Part shown: positions 51,200-60,666 of the stretch, piece after piece
Layout of the letters: the number at the start of each line of letters is the position of its first letter
Position numbering within the stretch: the stretch's first letter is position 1
DNA from: an uncultured Lachnospiraceae bacterium
Lineage (GTDB): Bacteria > Bacillota > Clostridia > Lachnospirales > Lachnospiraceae
Assembly: GCA_946628415.1 (NCBI GenBank)
Contig: CAMOWK010000006.1
Span: forward strand, 1 to 64,000
DNA length: 64,000 nucleotides
Reading direction: 5' to 3'
Position numbers and translations under genes: made by a program
Notes under the pieces: generated by a model
Told to the model about the DNA's origin: nothing
Seen by the model: the letters and a program-made list of their open reading frames with translations, nothing else
Databases searched by the model: none

Positions 51200-52630
51200 C
51201 TAAACAGCCATATCCTGCTTTATTGGAATCTTAATAGTAAATGTCGTTCCATTACCAAACTCTGTGTAAAGCTTTATAGTTCCGTTATGAGAGAAAATGA
51301 CATTTCTCGCAATAGCAAGTCCAAGTCCTGTTCCTCCGGTATTCCTGCTTCGCGCCTTATCAACGCGATAGAATCTGTCGAAAACCTTATCCTTCGCATC
51401 ATCCGGAATTCCTATGCCCGAATCTGCGACTTTTATATAGAAGTATCTGGAATCGGCATTGAGCGATATCCTTACCCATCCGTTATCCACATTATACTTA
51501 ATGGCATTTGTTATTATATTGGAAATGACAAGCAGTATCTTTACTTCATCAACCTCTGCTATGACATCCTTATAGCTGCTGTACTGAATCTCAATTCCTC
51601 TTGCTTCGGCAATAGGACTGACTCTTTTTATTATTATCTCTATCAGTTCACCTATATTATACTCGCCTAAATTGAGTTCCGAATTTCTCTTATCCGTCTT
51701 AACAAGCGTAAGAAGATCATTGATGAGTTTCGTCTCTCTGTCAACCTCATCAATAATGTCTCCCATGAATTCCCTGTAATCGCCTGCCGATGCATTTTCA
51801 TTCTGAACAAGCGACTCTGCAAGAACCTTCATTGAAGTCATAGGCGTCTTAAGCTCATGCGATACATTTGAAACGAATTCCTGTCTTGCGTCATCTATAG
51901 TATCAAGTTTCTTCAGAACATTATTATAGTTATCGGCAAGATATCTTACTTCCTTAAATCCCTTTACTTCTATCTCTGTATCGAAATTACCCTCGGCAAC
52001 ATTACTTATCTGTTCATTTACTGATTCAAGTTCTTTTACGGAAAGCCTTGATATGAAAATCGCATAAACTATTCCCAGCATAAGAACAATGCAAAATGCA
52101 ACGATGTTGACACGGAAAATCCTGCGGTGAACCATATCTATCCCGGCAGTAGATGCATTTGATATGATTACGCCCCTGATAGCTCCGCTTTTGTCTGTAA
52201 CCGGAATAATGATGCTTACATATCCATCATTGATACTGCTCTGCATTTTCTTTTTCCCGGTCATTACGTCTATTACATTTTTGGAAACTATATATAATGC
52301 CCCACTCTTTTCATTTATCAGGCTTTCAGAATCCGAAAGTATATGGTAGTTTCTGTCAATGGCTATAATTCGACCATCCTGGGCAACTGCCGTTTCCTCT
52401 ATCAATGCATTAAGATGTTCAATATTAAATGAATCTTCAGTCATACGGCTTGCGATAAGTCCGGCACTCTTTCCGGTTGAACTAAGGATACTGTTGTCGG
52501 TATTCTTATAAGAAAACACGATCATGGTTATCGACACTGCAAGCAGACTTATCACCAGAATGAATATTACGGAAGATGCGATAAAGCTTCTTAAGCTGAT
52601 ATTCAGTTTTCCGGGTTTCTTAAGCTTCAT
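51200..52630 (-). CDS. Sensor histidine kinase
   Basis: 476 residues. Two membrane segments (about 17-40 and 173-195) flank an extracytoplasmic sensor domain. A HAMP domain follows (about 196-245). The H-box EFVSNVSHELKTPMTSMK puts the phospho-acceptor at His258. The ATPase domain has the N-box NIITNAIKYN and the G boxes DSGIGIPDD and GGTGLGLAI. It is like PhoR/WalK kinases. No response regulator gene is next to it. It overlaps the end of ppk1 by 11 bp, so the two are one transcript. Confidence 0.92.
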   Translation of the reverse strand: MKLKKPGKLNISLRSFIASSVIFILVISLLAVSITMIVFSYKNTDNSILSSTGKSAGLIASRMTEDSFNIEHLNALIEETAVAQDGRIIAIDRNYHILSDSESLINEKSGALYIVSKNVIDVMTGKKKMQSSINDGYVSIIIPVTDKSGAIRGVIISNASTAGIDMVHRRIFRVNIVAFCIVLMLGIVYAIFISRLSVKELESVNEQISNVAEGNFDTEIEVKGFKEVRYLADNYNNVLKKLDTIDDARQEFVSNVSHELKTPMTSMKVLAESLVQNENASAGDYREFMGDIIDEVDRETKLINDLLTLVKTDKRNSELNLGEYNIGELIEIIIKRVSPIAEARGIEIQYSSYKDVIAEVDEVKILLVISNIITNAIKYNVDNGWVRISLNADSRYFYIKVADSGIGIPDDAKDKVFDRFYRVDKARSRNTGGTGLGLAIARNVIFSHNGTIKLYTEFGNGTTFTIKIPIKQDMAV

Positions 52631-54683
52631 CTGTCATTTTAATCCCTGCAACCTCATACGCCATATCATAAAGCTTTTCCTGTGCGTTTACAGGAGGCTC
52701 CGTATGGGTTACATATCTATATATTCCGTCCTCACTCTGCTCTCTGGCTTTAACATTATCAGAGAGGCATATATTAAACAGTTCTCTTATCTCATTCTGA
52801 ATATCCGGATCAAGTATAGGTGCTGCAACCTCAACTCGTCTGACTGTATTTCTTGTCATGAAATCTGCAGATGCGATATAAATCTCTTCCCTCTCACCTT
52901 TACCGAATATGTAAATTCTTGAGTGTTCAAGGAATCTTCCGACTATACTCACGATTCTTATATTGTCTGTTTTTCCCGGAATCTTGGAACGCAGGCAGTT
53001 GATACCTCTTATGACCATATCAATCTTAACGCCTGCTTCTGATGCCTCGATCAGCTTGTCTATAATCTTCTTATCGGTAAGTGAGTTTATCTTAAAGCCA
53101 AGATATCCCTCTCCTCCGTCTTTAGCTATCTGTATCTCGCTGTTGATCCTGTCAATAATCTTATTCTGAAGGCATTTAGGTGCAACGAGAAGGCTCTGTG
53201 TTGTTTTCATAACTTCACCAAGTGACAGAGTCTGGAATACCTTTGCTGCCTCAGCTCCTATCTTTTCATTTGCAGTCATTATACTGAGATCCGTATATAA
53301 CCTTGCTGTTTTTTCGTTATAGTTACCTGTTCCGATCTGAGTTATATACTTAACGCCTTCTGCAGTTCTCATGGTTATAAGACAGAGTTTGCTGTGAACC
53401 TTTATACCATTCAGACCGTAAATGACATGACAGCCTGCCTGCTCAAGCATACGTGACCACCCGATATTATTCTCCTCATCGAATCTTGCTTTAAGCTCTA
53501 CAAGAACATCTACCTGCTTTCCGTTTTCAGCCGCCTCAACAAGAGCCTCAACCACCTTACTGTGTTTTGCAAGCCTGTATAATGTCATTTTAATTGAAAC
53601 AACATCCGGGTCATTGGCTGCCTCATGAAGCATGTTAAGGAAAGGTCTTATACTTTCATAAGGATATGAAAGGAATTTATCTTTTTCAAGAATCTGTGGA
53701 AGAAGCGGTTTTCTCTCATCAAAATCATTTGACTTCTGAGGGATTCTCTTCTCGTAGAAGAGCTCCGGCTTGTTTCTCAGTATATCCTGAATATCAAAGA
53801 CAAATGACATGTCAAGCGGTGCATTTGTCTTGAATGCCATATTCTTGTCAATCTTAAGTGTCTTGATGAGCGACTTAAGAGCACTTACATCAATGTCACG
53901 TGTATATTCAATTCTTACAGGCGTAAGCTTACGTCTCTGCTTAACAACCTCCTCCATATGATCGCGGTAATTAAGTTCTTCGTCATAAACCTTATCCGCA
54001 TCAATATCGGCATTTCTGGTAACTCTGAAAAGTGTCTTACTTATGATACTGTAGCCCTGGAAAACATCAGGAAGAAAATGAAGTATCAGTTCTTCCGCAA
54101 GCATGAACCAGCCTTTACGTCCGGGTATCTCTATAAGTCTTTTAAACATTCCCGTATTGCACGGAATGATTCCTATTCTCTTTTTATTATTCTTTGTTCC
54201 AAGCACTGCCGCTATACATATTTCGTTATTCTTAATGAATGGGAACGGCTGTTTTTTACTGACTGTTATAGGTGAAAGAAGCGGAAGCACCTCCCTTTCA
54301 AAATACTCTTTAAGATATTCCCCTTCGGATACATCCAGCTTTGAAAAATGAATTATATGGATTTCCTGTTTCTCGAGCTCCGTCATCAGATTCTTATATA
54401 CAGTATCCTTTCTCTTTGAAAGCTCTCTTACTCTTTCTCTTATGGCTTCCAGCTGCTCGCCCGGAGTCATATTGGTTTTATTCTCTCTTGAATCTTCTTC
54501 AAGAAGCATTTCATCATGAATCGATCCGACCCTTACCATGAAGAATTCATCCAGATTGGTCTGGAATATTGAGATAAAGCTAAGTCTCTCACAGAGAGGA
54601 TTCCTTTCATCCTCTGCCTCTTCAAGTACTCTCTCATTGAACTTAAGCCAAGATAATTCTCTGTTTTCATATAGTTCCTGCAT
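52620..54683 (-). CDS. ppk1: Polyphosphate kinase 1
   Basis: 687 residues. Ppk1 polymerises polyphosphate from ATP. The N-terminal and head domains (NRELSWLKFNERVLEEA, TNLDEFFMVRVG) are canonical. The catalytic His of the C1 domain lies in GIKVHSKLCLI, and the second conserved part is YIASADFMTRNTVRRVEVA. Length is normal. GAGGTG precedes the ATG. It heads a transcript with a histidine kinase, a GerM-like lipoprotein and comEC, and is preceded by a palindrome array. Confidence 0.95.
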   Translation of the reverse strand: MQELYENRELSWLKFNERVLEEAEDERNPLCERLSFISIFQTNLDEFFMVRVGSIHDEMLLEEDSRENKTNMTPGEQLEAIRERVRELSKRKDTVYKNLMTELEKQEIHIIHFSKLDVSEGEYLKEYFEREVLPLLSPITVSKKQPFPFIKNNEICIAAVLGTKNNKKRIGIIPCNTGMFKRLIEIPGRKGWFMLAEELILHFLPDVFQGYSIISKTLFRVTRNADIDADKVYDEELNYRDHMEEVVKQRRKLTPVRIEYTRDIDVSALKSLIKTLKIDKNMAFKTNAPLDMSFVFDIQDILRNKPELFYEKRIPQKSNDFDERKPLLPQILEKDKFLSYPYESIRPFLNMLHEAANDPDVVSIKMTLYRLAKHSKVVEALVEAAENGKQVDVLVELKARFDEENNIGWSRMLEQAGCHVIYGLNGIKVHSKLCLITMRTAEGVKYITQIGTGNYNEKTARLYTDLSIMTANEKIGAEAAKVFQTLSLGEVMKTTQSLLVAPKCLQNKIIDRINSEIQIAKDGGEGYLGFKINSLTDKKIIDKLIEASEAGVKIDMVIRGINCLRSKIPGKTDNIRIVSIVGRFLEHSRIYIFGKGEREEIYIASADFMTRNTVRRVEVAAPILDPDIQNEIRELFNICLSDNVKAREQSEDGIYRYVTHTEPPVNAQEKLYDMAYEVAGIKMTDEA

Positions 54684-54712
54684 TTTCCCACCTCAATATA
54701 CATATTTAATTA

Positions 54713-54847
54713 AATGTGCGTCACACATACGCACATTCTGGTGCCATATGTGCAATGCACATATGATATCCCTGCTTCGCAGGTCTATATTACGCTCCGC
54801 GTAATGCATACTCGCTGCGCTCGCACATGATTCACGCCGTGAATCAT
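54713..54847. repeat. Array of palindromes upstream of ppk1
   Basis: Five clear hairpins lie in 135 bp: AATGTGCGT/ACGCACATT (54713-54737), CATATGTGC/GCACATATG (54745-54765), CCTGC/GCAGG (54771-54783), ATTACGC/GCGTAAT (54789-54805) and ATGATTCAC/GTGAATCAT (54827-54847). Four of the five have 3-nt centres (AAT, TTC, TCC, GCC); the first has a 7-nt one. All are nearly perfect, which is unlikely by chance. They are in the likely 5' leader of ppk1. Confidence 0.85.
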
Positions 54848-54851
54848 GCCT

Positions 54852-54860
54852 ATTGTACCA
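54852..54860 (-). promoter_or_regulatory. Extended -10 promoter for ppk1
   Basis: TGGTACAAT on the minus strand is an extended -10 (TG, one base, TACAAT). No good -35 is visible. It would place the palindrome array in the 5' UTR of ppk1. Confidence 0.4.
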
Positions 54861-54985
54861 CACCTGAAAGGAATATTCCATGTGCAATCATAACACTTCC
54901 TGCCCATTTTTTAATGGACTTTAAAACTAAAAACTAGTAGAATTATACCCATATTAAATGAAGTACAGACGAGGGAGTTTTATTT

Positions 54986-55570
54986 ATGTTTTCATTCATA
55001 TCGGAATCAGCGGATAAAAGCATTTTTTTTGCCGCATCATCAGATAATACAAGGCTTGCTGTTGAGGCATTTGGTATCATAGTAATAGTTTTCGTAGTTT
55101 TTGTTGGTATCATTTACCTTCGGAATCTTTTCCAGATAACCGACCTTGATGTTAAAGCCAAGAATGCGGGCGGTCATATAGATACTCTTATATGGGACAT
55201 GAATTTCAACAAGGGCAAAATAATAAACATTTTTGAAGAAGCCGGAATAAAGATTCCTGCCGAAGTAAAAAAAGAACCAATGCTCTCTCTTGGAATGAGT
55301 CCGGCGACACAGCTATATAATTATAATCTTATGAAGGAAGCTGAAACAGCCTTACTCAGTATTGCAGACGAAAATGAATCCCTTAAGGACGAAAAATTAA
55401 TCGGTCTTCTTGATAAATATAAAGAGATTCATGCAGAACTCGGAATCGCTTCGGAAAAATATAATGCCGCAGCCAAGAGTTTTAACAGCTATATCAGTCA
55501 TTTTCCGGCAAGCTTCATTGCGGATAAAAAGAATAAGAAGAAACGTAATCCCTTTGTTTATACCGATTAG
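54986..55570 (+). CDS. LemA-like membrane protein
   Basis: 194 residues. One membrane segment (about 27-45, FGIIVIVFVVFVGIIYL) is followed by a helical domain that ends EKYNAAAKSFNSYISHFPAS, the LemA-family signature (YN..V..YN..I..FP). Between are long charged helices (LLSIADENESLKDEKLIGLL). LemA-like proteins are widespread and of uncertain function; some are linked to envelope stress. It precedes a response regulator and kinase pair by 43 bp on the same strand and may be part of that unit. Confidence 0.78.
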   Translation: MFSFISESADKSIFFAASSDNTRLAVEAFGIIVIVFVVFVGIIYLRNLFQITDLDVKAKNAGGHIDTLIWDMNFNKGKIINIFEEAGIKIPAEVKKEPMLSLGMSPATQLYNYNLMKEAETALLSIADENESLKDEKLIGLLDKYKEIHAELGIASEKYNAAAKSFNSYISHFPASFIADKKNKKKRNPFVYTD

Positions 55571-55613
55571 AGCCTAAAATAGTGTTCATATGATAAATTG
55601 ACGGAGTAAAACA

Positions 55614-56285
55614 ATGAGAGTACTTGTAGTCGAAGACGAAAAAAGACTGGCAACCACAATTGCTGACGTTATTGAGTCAGCCGGTGACACAGTCGATATA
55701 GAAAATGACGGTGAGTCCGGCTTCTACGATGCCGTATCGGGTATATATGACGCCATAGTCCTTGATGTCATGCTTCCAGGCATGGACGGTTTCACCATTC
55801 TTAAGAATATCCGTTCAGAAGGAATCTCCACTCCCGTCCTTATGCTTACGGCACGTTCAGAGCTTGTTGACAGGGTCAAGGGGCTTAATCTTGGTGCCGA
55901 CTATTATTTAACCAAGCCTTTTGAAAATGCCGAGCTTCTGGCAACGCTCCACGCAATTATGAGAAGGAATACCGAAATCATTCCTGACGATGTTGTTTAC
56001 GGGGACTTAACTCTTATAACTTCCTCATGTGAACTAAGCTGCAAGGGCAAGACTATAAGGCTTAATCCCAAAGAGTTTTCTCTCATGAAATACCTTATGA
56101 TAAACGGCAAAAATATCATTTCCAAAGAAACCATCATAAATAAGATATGGGGATATGATTCCGATGCCGGAGACAACAATGTTGAAGCATACATTTCATT
56201 TCTCAGAAAGAAGCTTTCGCTTCTTAAATCAGACGTATCGATCAGTGTTGTACGAAAAGTTGGCTACCATCTGGAAAGTAAATAA
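55614..56285 (+). CDS. OmpR-family response regulator
   Basis: 223 residues. The receiver domain has the acidic pocket (VVEDE), the phosphorylation site Asp51 in AIVLDVMLPGMDGF and the lysine in YLTKPF. The C-terminal winged helix (about 130-223) contains the recognition region GDNNVEAYISFLRKKL. It is closest to PhoB/OmpR-type regulators. It is 15 bp before its likely kinase partner, so this pair is a complete two-component system. Target genes cannot be read from the sequence. Confidence 0.95.
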   Translation: MRVLVVEDEKRLATTIADVIESAGDTVDIENDGESGFYDAVSGIYDAIVLDVMLPGMDGFTILKNIRSEGISTPVLMLTARSELVDRVKGLNLGADYYLTKPFENAELLATLHAIMRRNTEIIPDDVVYGDLTLITSSCELSCKGKTIRLNPKEFSLMKYLMINGKNIISKETIINKIWGYDSDAGDNNVEAYISFLRKKLSLLKSDVSISVVRKVGYHLESK

Positions 56286-56300
56286 ATACGGTAATTAACA

Positions 56301-57671
56301 ATGGAAAGAAAATTACTCAGACGACTCAGGGCTCAGTTTATAGCAGTTATGCTCCTTATCTCTGCCCTGTTTCTTGCATTTATAACTATATTTCAATATG
56401 AATCAGCTAAACGCTCTGTAGAAAAAAAAGCAGAGAATGCGCTTAGGAATACCATCATGCATTATAACCGCGGACTAAATGCCCCGGGACCGGGCTTTAT
56501 TAATCAGGAGGACAGTTCAGGGTATATAGGAAAGTCCGGTAAAGCCGATTCCACTGAAACAGCTGACGGAATGAGTCCGAACGGCAAAAACGAGCGCCCG
56601 GATTTCGACGGTTCTGACCCTGTTTTTGATTCGGGCATTGATCTTAGTATGACTGAAACCATCTGCTCGGTCTATGATGAAGATGGAAACTTCTATCTTA
56701 TGAAAAATGACATTTTCTATGTTGACGATTCGGATATAGAAACCTACTCCAGCGAGGCATCAAAGGCAAGTCTCAGCACCGGCACAATTTCCGGCACTGA
56801 TCTAAGATATATGAAAGAAAATACAAACAACAGAACTGTCATCGCCTTTACCGATGTATCGAGGGACATGGAGATAGTTAATACGCAGCTTGGAACAAAT
56901 ATCAGGATTTCACTTGTTATTTTCTTCATACTTTCAATACTCAGCATCTTCTTTTCCATCATTTCAACAAAGCCTATAGAAAAGGCATGGAAGGATCAAA
57001 AACAGTTTGTTGCGGATGCATCGCATGAACTTAAAACCCCACTTACTGTCATCAGTTCAAATGTAGATATGCTTCTTGCTTCTTCCGAAAATCAGTCTGA
57101 TAAAACAAGAGAAAGACTTGATAATATAAAAGATGAATCCGGAAGAATGAAAGAACTTGTAAATGAACTTCTTGACGTGGCAAGGGGTGATATGGCTAAG
57201 ACAAACCTGGTACTTAAGGATACTGATCTTAGCTATGTTGTTCTTGAGACTCTTCTTATGTGGGAGCCTGTAGCATTTGAAAAAGGGCGTACAATAAATC
57301 AGCAGATTGCTGAGGATGCACACGTTCTGTGTGATGAAGATAAGATGAAACAGCTTATCAATATTCTTATTGATAATGCCATAAAATACAGTGATGAAAA
57401 TAGTACTATAAATGTAGAGCTCAGACTTGGCGGAAAACATGCCTATCTCTCTGTAAGTGATACCGGCGTACCTCTTAGTGACGAGGAAATATCACACTTG
57501 TTCGACCGTTTCTACAGGGCTGATGCATCAAGAGAATCGACTCCGGGATACGGACTCGGTCTTTCAATAGCAGCGCAGATTGCGGCAATGATGAACGGAA
57601 AGCTTTGGGCGACCTGCGAAGGAAATGTAACCACATTTCATTTTTCAATGCATTTGAAGAAACATAATTAA
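56301..57671 (+). CDS. Sensor histidine kinase (partner of the regulator)
   Basis: 456 residues. Two membrane segments (about 11-32 and 201-222) flank an extracellular region with a Ser/Asp/Gly-rich part. There is no clear HAMP. The H-box is FVADASHELKTPLTV with His242. The ATPase domain has LINILIDNAIKYSDEN and DTGVPLSDEEISHLFDRFYR. The final G box is GYGLGLSIA. It is preceded by the OmpR-family regulator, and a terminator follows its stop codon. The signal is unknown. Confidence 0.93.
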   Translation: MERKLLRRLRAQFIAVMLLISALFLAFITIFQYESAKRSVEKKAENALRNTIMHYNRGLNAPGPGFINQEDSSGYIGKSGKADSTETADGMSPNGKNERPDFDGSDPVFDSGIDLSMTETICSVYDEDGNFYLMKNDIFYVDDSDIETYSSEASKASLSTGTISGTDLRYMKENTNNRTVIAFTDVSRDMEIVNTQLGTNIRISLVIFFILSILSIFFSIISTKPIEKAWKDQKQFVADASHELKTPLTVISSNVDMLLASSENQSDKTRERLDNIKDESGRMKELVNELLDVARGDMAKTNLVLKDTDLSYVVLETLLMWEPVAFEKGRTINQQIAEDAHVLCDEDKMKQLINILIDNAIKYSDENSTINVELRLGGKHAYLSVSDTGVPLSDEEISHLFDRFYRADASRESTPGYGLGLSIAAQIAAMMNGKLWATCEGNVTTFHFSMHLKKHN

Positions 57672-57703
57672 CATAATGTCGCAAATATTATGTTAACATT
57701 TTT
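57668..57703 (+). terminator. Terminator of the two-component operon
   Basis: Perfect 10-bp arms TTAACATAAT/ATTATGTTAA (57668-57677, 57687-57696) with a 9-nt loop, then CATTTTTTC. The stem begins in the kinase stop codon. Confidence 0.8.
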
Positions 57704-57800
57704 TCAATAAAATATGGATATTGCTTAATATTTTTCACTGTTCGTTCATAACTTGTTACAAAAGTGTTACAAATTTCCTCTTCCATTTATTATAGATGTG

Positions 57801-57809
57801 TGTTATAAT
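57801..57809 (+). promoter_or_regulatory. Extended -10 promoter of the M23 peptidase gene
   Basis: TGTTATAAT, a perfect TATAAT with the extended TG motif. A GTTACAAA direct repeat lies about 50 bp upstream (57756-57776) and could be a regulator site. Confidence 0.6.
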
Positions 57810-57852
57810 GGTGCAGCCGATGGAAATAATTGATAATTACGGAGGTTAAAAA

Positions 57853-59187
57853 GTGAGATTCGAATTTAAGAAGCTCGTCTCCGAAGGACTTGTAGCGGCA
57901 ATGCTTGTTACAGTTGGACTCGCAAATGCTAATATACCGGGTTCAGTTGTACATGCCGAAAAGACCAAGGAAGAAATCGAGCGTGAAAAAGAGAAACTTG
58001 AAAAAGAGAAAAAGGAAAAAGAGTCTGAACTTAATCAGCTCAATACTGCCAAGGACAAGATTCTTGATGAGATAAAGGTACTTGATGGTAAGATAGTTGA
58101 TTCAGAGGACAAGATAAGAGAACTAACGAATGAGAGAAACTTACTCGAGTCACAGATTTCTGTTATCGACCTCAAGCTTCAGAATGCATATGTTGCTGAG
58201 ACTAATCAATATGCTGAAATGAAGGATCGTATCCGCTTCGCATATGAGAATAACGACGTTGAATACATCGACGCTCTCCTCTCGGTAACTGACTTCGATA
58301 ACATTAACAATACTTCAGAGTATGTTTCAAAGATTTCTGCATATGATCAGGAACAGCTCAATTCACTTATAAAGATTGAAGCTGAGATTTCCGAATATCA
58401 GTCAACTCTTGAAACAAACCTTTCAGAGATCAAAACTCTTAAAGATGACGCTGAAGCAGAAAAAGACACTCTTGTACAGAACGAAGCTGCTAAGCAGGCA
58501 AAAGTTAAAGAGTATAACGGCGAGATTAACGAAACTCAGATTGATATAGCCGAACTTGAAAAGCTGGAAAAGGAAGCTGATGCAGAGCTTGAAAGACTTG
58601 CTGCTGCTGCTCCTAAGACTATAACAGTTACACAGACAGTTACAGAGGTAGTTCAGGTTGAAGTTCCTGTTACAAAGACAGTTACCAAACCTACCAATAA
58701 AGCCAGCAGTACAGATGCTACTAAGAAAACAACTGAGACTACAACACAGACTCAGACTCAGACAGTAACAAAAGAAGTTACAATAAGTAACTACAGCGGC
58801 GGATTTGTATGGCCTTGCCCGGCAAGTCACAGAATCACTTCTACTTTCGGTGGTCGTGCGTCGCCAGGCGGTATAGGTTCTACTAACCACAAGGGTATTG
58901 ATATCGGAGCTCCTACAGGAGCTGCAGCAGTTGCAGCAGGCGGCGGTGTTGTATACTTCGTAGGTTACAACAGAGCCAGAGGTAATTATGTCATGGTTAA
59001 CCATGGCGGCGGAATCGTAACAGTTTACCAGCATCTCTCCGGTTTTGCTTCATCAGTCGGACAGGCAGTATCTGCCGGACAGACAATCGGATATGTTGGT
59101 TCTACAGGATACAGTACAGGTCCTCACCTCCACTTCGAGGTAGTTATAAACGGTACACCTGTTAACCCACTCGGTTACGTACATTAA
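57853..59187 (+). CDS. Secreted M23 (LytM-type) murein hydrolase
   Basis: 444 residues, starting at GTG 57853 with GGAGG upstream. A signal peptide is cleaved after VVHA (about residue 35). Residues about 36-250 are a long coiled coil (EEIEREKEKLEKEKKEKESE and more), like EnvC and PcsB-type proteins. A Thr/Val-rich linker (about 255-310) follows. The LytM domain (about 325-444) has the zinc motifs NHKGIDIGAP and HLHFEV, so it should be active. It cleaves peptidoglycan peptides in division or growth. A strong terminator follows. Confidence 0.94.
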   Translation: MRFEFKKLVSEGLVAAMLVTVGLANANIPGSVVHAEKTKEEIEREKEKLEKEKKEKESELNQLNTAKDKILDEIKVLDGKIVDSEDKIRELTNERNLLESQISVIDLKLQNAYVAETNQYAEMKDRIRFAYENNDVEYIDALLSVTDFDNINNTSEYVSKISAYDQEQLNSLIKIEAEISEYQSTLETNLSEIKTLKDDAEAEKDTLVQNEAAKQAKVKEYNGEINETQIDIAELEKLEKEADAELERLAAAAPKTITVTQTVTEVVQVEVPVTKTVTKPTNKASSTDATKKTTETTTQTQTQTVTKEVTISNYSGGFVWPCPASHRITSTFGGRASPGGIGSTNHKGIDIGAPTGAAAVAAGGGVVYFVGYNRARGNYVMVNHGGGIVTVYQHLSGFASSVGQAVSAGQTIGYVGSTGYSTGPHLHFEVVINGTPVNPLGYVH

Positions 59188-59197
59188 TAAAAAACCA

Positions 59198-59230
59198 AGA
59201 GCAGAACTTTTAAGTTCTGCTCTTTTTATA
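59198..59230. terminator. Terminator after the M23 peptidase gene
   Basis: Perfect 12-bp arms AGAGCAGAACTT/AAGTTCTGCTCT (59198-59209, 59212-59223) followed by TTTTTAT. An A-run on the other side means it can also end the minus-strand ridA transcript. Confidence 0.9.
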
Positions 59231-59300
59231 TACAAGTAAATGCAACTTGCCCGGTATTACAAGCCTTTATATCAACTTGTCGTTATATATCAACTCATCA

Positions 59301-59678
59301 TTATATAGTAGCGACTGCTTCTATCTCACAAAGCACATCCTTTGGAAGTCTTGCCACTTCCACACATGAACGTGCAGGGAAGTTTTCTGTAAAATACTCC
59401 GCATATACAGCATTCAGTCTTGCGAAGTCATCCATATTCTTAATGAATACTGTTGTCTTTACAACCTTATCAAGGGACGTTCCTGAAGCAATAAGAAGGT
59501 TCTTTACATTTTCAAGTGCCTGTCTTGCCTGAGCTTCTATATCTCCTGTTACAAGTTCTCCGGTTGCCGGATCGATCGGAATCATTCCCGATGTGTAGAT
59601 CATATCTCCTACCTGTACAGCCTGGCTGTATGGTCCTATTGCTCCCGGTGCCTTATCTGTTGAAATAATCTTTTTCAT
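59301..59678 (-). CDS. ridA: RidA-family imine/enamine deaminase
   Basis: 125 residues. RidA hydrolyses reactive imines such as 2-aminoacrylate. The family pattern is complete: [20 protein letters not shown], the catalytic arginine region [22 protein letters not shown] (Arg105, Glu120 by position) and [19 protein letters not shown] precedes the ATG. It is the last gene of a minus-strand run with an S1-domain protein and an ABC exporter, though 113 bp separates it from the former. Confidence 0.94.
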   Translation of the reverse strand: MKKIISTDKAPGAIGPYSQAVQVGDMIYTSGMIPIDPATGELVTGDIEAQARQALENVKNLLIASGTSLDKVVKTTVFIKNMDDFARLNAVYAEYFTENFPARSCVEVARLPKDVLCEIEAVATI

Positions 59679-59791
59679 GATACTCCTCCATATACTTTCA
59701 TATTTTATATTTGATTATATATATTTACTTACATATATTCACATATTAACTCATACATTCACTAATACTTCCATGTAATTTCTGTACATGA

Positions 59792-60625
59792 TCAGGATTT
59801 TTCCTCGACTATCGATATATCACTCTCACCGATAGAGATTTTACCCTCCTTAAGAAGATGCCCAACCGCCCTTTTAAATGCATTTTTGCTGAGCCCGAAC
59901 TCTTTTTTGATAAGGTCTTTGTCAGCCTTATCATTAAAAGGAAGATGACCGTTATAGCTCTCTATTATCGAATATACCATTTCTGCATCTTCATTTATCT
60001 GGTCATGAATTTCTTTACGCATGGAAAGATCTGTCTTGCCGTCTTCTCTTCTCTTTATAACACGGCATGTGACCGTATCTCCTACATAGACTTTATTCCA
60101 AATCTCGCTTTCGTGAATAAGTCCCTCATACTTATCATCTATTGCAACGAGAGCGCCGAAGCCCTTTTTATACTCATATACTGTTCCGTTTACAATCTCA
60201 CCCTTCTCGTACTTATCATTGGGAAGCATGTCATTGTAAAGCCTCATGGTAAGAGCAAGTCTTCCGGTTTTATCAAGATACATTTTAAAGAGATATTCCC
60301 TTCCTGCCTCAACCTTCGCAGTCTGCTCTTTAAACGGCAGGAACAGATCCCTTTCAAGCCCGAAATCGACAAAGGCTCCGAAGTCTGCAACCGACTTTAC
60401 CTTAAGCTTCTTTATCTCACCGAGCGTAATAAACGGTTCATTTACAGTTGCTATAGGTCTGTCCTTGGAATCAAGATAAATGAATACATCTATCTCATCC
60501 CCGGTCTTTTTCCCTTTAGGGAGCTGTTTAATTGGAAGCAGCACGTCCTCGCTGCCGTCTGTAAGATAAGCTCCTATCTCTTTTATCCTGTCTATCTTAA
60601 GTTTATTCCACTTTCCAATATTCAA
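59792..60625 (-). CDS. CvfB-like S1-domain RNA-binding protein
   Basis: 277 residues. Three S1-like beta-barrel modules (GEIKKLKVKSVADFGAFVDF is the best) are followed by a C-terminal winged helix (KKEFGLSKNAFKRAVGHLLK). This is the CvfB architecture, known from virulence regulation in Staphylococcus and involved in RNA binding. In this organism it is a likely RNA-binding regulator of unknown target. It starts 41 bp after the ABC permease gene on the same strand. Confidence 0.87.
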   Translation of the reverse strand: MNIGKWNKLKIDRIKEIGAYLTDGSEDVLLPIKQLPKGKKTGDEIDVFIYLDSKDRPIATVNEPFITLGEIKKLKVKSVADFGAFVDFGLERDLFLPFKEQTAKVEAGREYLFKMYLDKTGRLALTMRLYNDMLPNDKYEKGEIVNGTVYEYKKGFGALVAIDDKYEGLIHESEIWNKVYVGDTVTCRVIKRREDGKTDLSMRKEIHDQINEDAEMVYSIIESYNGHLPFNDKADKDLIKKEFGLSKNAFKRAVGHLLKEGKISIGESDISIVEEKS

Positions 60626-60666
60626 TCTTCTGTCTCCTGACTTATATTTAGGTGATTACCGGACTT

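Noticed and set aside
58423..59034. A 203-codon minus-strand frame opposite the M23 peptidase gene
   Set aside because: Rich in Ser, Cys and Tyr, as expected from the reverse complement of a repetitive coding sequence. No start signal.
59858..60640. A 260-codon plus-strand frame opposite the CvfB-like gene
   Set aside because: Antisense to clear S1 domains, with no ribosome binding site or recognisable domain.
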